Below, in pieces: positions 60,417-64,000 of a DNA stretch of 64,000 nt (positions are counted from its first letter, which is position 1; the number at the start of each line of letters is the position of its first letter). The notes below the pieces were generated by a model. The model had not been told where the DNA came from. It saw only the letters and a list, made by a program, of their open reading frames with translations, and ran no database searches. The stretch covers positions 16,885,547 to 16,949,546 of the forward strand of contig NW_024037058.1 in assembly GCF_015706575.1 (NCBI RefSeq), given 5' to 3'. The stretch comes from Patiria miniata (Eukaryota; Echinodermata; Asteroidea; Valvatida; Asterinidae). The translations under genes and the position numbers were made by a program.

Positions 60417-61440
60417 TGTGTTTACCGGCGGCGTGTTTACCGAAAATAAACCGCAATTCCACGCTTTCGTTGAAAACATTTTCAGTACGAACTCCCGGTG
60501 TGAAGATTACGCGCGCGCGTACGTGCATGCACACCTGCTTTGAGGAGGCAAATGATATGGTTTAATTACCTACCCCTCCTGTACAACAAGTGTTCAGGGT
60601 TATCTGGCGCAGGTGCAGGCAGGTATTGTCTTGGAACACAGGGTGTACACCTTTTGGGTGGCGGTATACTACTGCCAACACCACGGTGGACACGCCCGAC
60701 GTTCAATATTGATAGGACTATACCAGCCTATTTAATGTAGTTATATTTAAAGGTAGAGTCCATCATTTGCAGCCATCCGAAAAGTAACTGGCGTAATTAT
60801 TGTTGAAAAACTAACTTGGTTGAAAGATAGTAAGGAGACTAAACTCCCTGTGAAATTATTCTTTCTGGGAAGCTGTCATTTTGAAGTTATCAACGAAAGA
60901 AGGCATTTTCAACGGTGATTCTTAAGAAGCACCGTAGGAAAATTTAAATTAGTAGTTCGTTTTGTTATTCAGCGAAGCGCGCACAAGTATTCGAACGACG
61001 CACACGCGCTCGCGGTTGTTATAATTCGTCGGATCAGTGCGCAACGTCGCGTATAGTTGCAATTCAAAACAATTCAAAACATGATTCAGCAACTTTTGAT
61101 TTGAAATTGAGATCTTAGAATGCTGTTTTTCTCGGAATGTACAGCTGAAGCTTAGCTGAAACTTCATCAGGTTAGTTGCTCAGTATCCTTCATTAGATTT
61201 TGAACTCTTTTGTTGCTTCAAACGAACAAAATGCACAAATTACAAATGATGGACTCTACCTTTAATAAGAATATCACTTCCTAAAATATTACCTAATCAC
61301 TTAGTGATGCTACACCTTCATTGTAGCACGCTGCTGCCACGGCAGCAAACAGCACACGCCTACTGAAAAGTTTTCAACGAAAGCTTAGAACTTGCGGTTT
61401 ATTTTCGGTAAACATGCTGCCCGCGGACATATTTGCCTTT
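60417..61440. mobile_element. Outer inverted-repeat element hosting a second element
   Basis: GTTTACCGAAAATAAACCGC and CTTTCGTTGAAAAC..TTTTCAGTA at 60437-60488 face their inverse at 61361-61415. The arms are about 70 bp. A TTAA-flanked element (60751-61261) lies between them. Confidence 0.65.
60751..61261. mobile_element. TTAA-flanked TIR element, AGGTAGAGTCCATCATTTG ends
   Basis: A 19-bp perfect terminal inverted repeat begins directly inside TTAA on both sides (60747-60750 and 61262-61265). TTAA flanks suggest a piggyBac-type mechanism, although the termini lack the usual CCCTTT-like start. No coding capacity. Confidence 0.7.
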
Positions 61441-61587
61441 TCTAAACCCAGTGCAGGCACAATTCTGGACGCAAGGAATATGTAAGCGAAATTTCAGCTT
61501 CCTCTGTCAGGTAAAAATTTGAAAAAAATGTGTTATAATTTTTTTCGCTATGATGGTAGAATATATACCCTGGACGTCGGTCGTTAT

Positions 61588-61661
61588 GCAATGAAGACGT
61601 CGTCCAACCTGGGCTAGAGTTACCTCAGCCCTAGCCCAGGATGGACGACCGTCTTCATTGC
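61588..61661. repeat. Strong hairpin
   Basis: GCAATGAAGACG..CGTCCA..CCTGGGCTAG pairs with CTAGCCCAGG..TGGACG..CGTCTTCATTGC, with about 11 unpaired bases at the tip. It has no obvious poly-T terminator or promoter. Confidence 0.75.
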
Positions 61662-61754
61662 ATTGCGATTTCTCCACAAGCGACCATTTGAAACTGAAAA
61701 TATTGATAAAATAAGGCAGTGGTAACGTAAGTGATATACCAATTTTTTTGAGTA

Positions 61755-61970
61755 CAGCTATTCGAGTACGAGTACTTTGTTTTATCGAGTACTGTTATTC
61801 GAGTACGAGTTCTTTGATGATCGAGGACAATTTTGCCATGTGCGAGTACAATTACTTTGCTGCTCGAGTACGAGTACCGTCGTATCGAGTACGAGTACTT
61901 TGACATTCGAGTACGAGTACTTGAGTAGTACTCGAGTACGGAGTATGAGTACTGTAACACTGAAACTAGT
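61755..61970. repeat. CGAGTACGAGTACTTTG degenerate repeat
   Basis: Ten or so blocks of CGAGTACGAGTAC with TTTG or TTATT spacers end at the left border of the second PARP3 copy. Confidence 0.8.
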
Positions 61971-62215
61971 AAGTACTAGTTCAACCAGACAGAAGTGAAG
62001 ACAACTGTTTTTAAATTGATGTTTTTCACCGGCCCTTGCCCTCAGATTTTTTTGAAATGTTAATTAATAAACAGAGAAATGTGAAAACAGGGAAACTTTG
62101 GCAGTGCCCCCTCGTGTCAAATGAGCCTCTCCCCCCCCCCCCCCCCCCATATGAAAATGTGAACTTTCCACCCTCAGTCTATGGAATATCCTCTTGCAAA
62201 GCAAGGGTCTATGAT

Positions 62216-62462
62216 ATGTGAGCAGATTTAGCGATTAATTATGCAAAACAAGACTGCATCTTGACACCTTGAGATTCTGACCATTCAGCGGGCGCCTTCT
62301 GTTGGTCTTCAGTAACCTGTTGTATTACAGAAACTTGCCAGCCAAATTGACCAATCAAAAGCTTAGTCCTCATTTCTGATCAAATTGACGCCACAATTCC
62401 ATTAAAGTTGACGTTGGTTATGTAGAGAGCTCTGGTGGACAAAACGGGTGATATTCTGACTA
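62216..62462 (+). mobile_element. Half foldback element ahead of second PARP3 copy
   Basis: The counterpart of 45060-45316 with ACGGGTGATATTCTGACTA at its right end. Its position relative to the ATG is the same, so the element predates the duplication. Confidence 0.6.
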
Positions 62463-62589
62463 CCCCACCCCACCACCTTTGAGTCTTATATTGAGATGTA
62501 AAATGCTGGCATAACATTTTGACCCTATTAAATTTCTTGATCTCCTACAGACAGCTCCAGTTAAAAAAGTTTCCGATCACCAACTCGCC

Positions 62590-63751
62590 ATGCCTCCTAA
62601 ACGAAAAGCTGCAGCGGCCAAAGCTGGAGGCAAAAAGAAGAAAGTAGAGGACCCGCCAGCTACCGACAGCAAGTCTGATATCAAGAAGAAAGTAGAGGCT
62701 CTCAAGACTGCAGAGAAGGGGAAAAAGAAGACCTACGTCGTGGATAGCTACTACTCTGGCTCTGGCGCTGTAAGCAAAACCTCTGAGAGTTATTCTTGTT
62801 TATTTCCAATAGCTCGGACCCCCGTGATTAGTTTATATTTTACCAGCATTGGATTGCTGGAGACTGATCTCAATTTCAAGACCGGTCTTGAGACCCAAGT
62901 TTTGTGGTCTCGATATCAAACTGTCATTGGACTCAGTTTTGATCTTGGTCACGAATGCTTTTCAGCTCGTACGCGTGCCACGTCCAACAACTGTAGTCCG
63001 TAATTTGAGAAAATGTGATATACACAACAACTTTCTAGCTTTTTTCTCTCAGTGGGATATCAAATCCCTTTTTTACTTTTATTTGCATCCCCCTTTTGCT
63101 TTTAAATCTCTAGCCTGTTGCACTCTGCCAGTCTGCATCCCCCCACCCCTGGTTGCGCCACTGTTAACGCTAACAGGTGACTTTTTCTGAACTGTATACG
63201 TATCCCGTACACGTACCCTGTACACGTATCATTTCTTATGGTCACTATTGTAAGAATTATATACAGACAGCAGTATGCCTTATCTTACAAGCGCTTTCGC
63301 GTCTTTATTTTTAAAGTAAAGCGTTTTACCTTTGTTTTCATGTAATCAAATGCTTTCACTTCTTTTATCAACGTATGCGACAACCAGAAGATGGTGTTTG
63401 TACGTGGACAAACAGATACAGATACATGTATACGTACGAGTTGACTCTCGTATTAGCTGGCTGGTGTACAAGTTGGCTCGAGTATTAGTTAGCTCCCTTA
63501 TCTTCGAAAAGCTCAGGCTGGACATGTTTGTAAACTGAATGAAATGTTGTCACTGAAGAGTCTCTTTGTTTTTGCATTTGACGACATATTTATCATTTTT
63601 CGCCTTTGGTTTGATGCTCCGACAGGTGTACGAGGACTTTGATTGCATGCTGAACCAAACCAACATCTCGCAGAACAACAACAAATATTACGTCATCCAG
63701 TTGATACAATCTGGCAAAAATTACACTGTGTGGAGTAGATGGGGTCGTGTT
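62590..63751 (+). CDS. Second PARP3 copy, exons 1-2 (continues past window)
   Basis: Exon 1 is 62590-62769 and exon 2 is 63626-63751, with the same GT/AG borders as the first copy. Together they encode 102 residues covering the Lys-rich N-terminus and the first part of the WGR domain (SRWGRV). Relative to the first copy there are four amino-acid changes (R3P, T29S, F56S, T97S) and four silent ones; no stops or frame breaks occur. Whether the regulatory and catalytic exons follow cannot be seen. It may be a true paralogue, a partial duplicate or a second haplotype placed in tandem by assembly. Confidence 0.85.
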
Positions 63752-64000
63752 GTAAGTAGTGACTTTAGTTTCTATTTTTTTGGTTCATCGTTGGATCAGC
63801 TGAAAATTGGACAAAATAGGTCCTGCTCGTATGGCGTCAAAGTACCATGTGACCATCCGTGTTCACACCCAGACGTATAGGCCGGGTCATGAGAGAGTCC
63901 TATTAGACTAAAAAAACTGCTCGTACAAGCTGAACCGGCAAACATGCACATGTCACGCTTGCCAACCGCGCAAGACATGGCAGAGTTCCGTGTCAGATGA

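Larger units (their letters stand above)
61972..64000 (+). repeat. Segmental duplication, second copy (cut by window end)
   Basis: Repeats 44828 onward. Exon identity is high: 8 differences in 306 bases by eye. Non-coding parts differ by several larger indels. It has a long C run at about 62131-62148 that copy 1 lacks. Confidence 0.85.

Overview
The window looks like nuclear DNA of an invertebrate deuterostome, most likely an echinoderm (possibly a sea star). The evidence is short vertebrate-like exons separated by large AT-rich introns, gene products closer to vertebrate than to fly families, tRNA-derived SINEs, and many small foldback elements ending in GGGCCCAATTTCA. The taxon is an inference from general character; no sequence match could be run. 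No bacterial features, CRISPR array, rRNA gene or retroviral element was seen.

Layout. (1) 470-6912, plus strand: the last eight coding exons of a plexin-A receptor, covering part of the Rho-GTPase-binding domain and the C-terminal GAP lobe, followed by a 3' UTR that carries a 132-bp minisatellite. (2) 9.9-13.5 kb: the gap between two convergent genes, with a head-to-head pair of tRNA-like SINEs and a dispersed repeat. (3) 16646-39762, minus strand: a complete seven-exon NUAK-family kinase (643 aa predicted), with an 11.6-kb second intron full of small repeats. (4) 39.8-45.4 kb: the space between the divergent NUAK and PARP3 genes, dominated by two inverted-repeat elements of about 1 kb each. 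(5) 45448-56668, plus strand: a complete eleven-exon PARP3 (535 aa predicted), whose introns hold several MITE-like elements, including a TTAA-flanked piggyBac-type one. (6) 56.7-62 kb: the PARP3 3' flank with nested TIR elements and hairpins. (7) 61.97 kb to the end: a second copy of the PARP3 promoter region, exons 1-2 and intron 1, running off the window.

The three genes are unrelated in pathway: semaphorin receptor signalling, an LKB1-activated AMPK-related kinase acting on myosin phosphatase, and DNA-break ADP-ribosylation. They do not form a functional cluster that the sequence supports. The strongest observations are the tandem PARP3 copy (real duplication or retained second haplotype), a conserved PP1-binding motif and candidate phosphodegron in NUAK, and several elements built from short palindromes. 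I did not find a convincing new biological system; the most novel-looking material is the group of palindrome-rich repeats at 42.7-44.8 kb and 52.0-52.4 kb.
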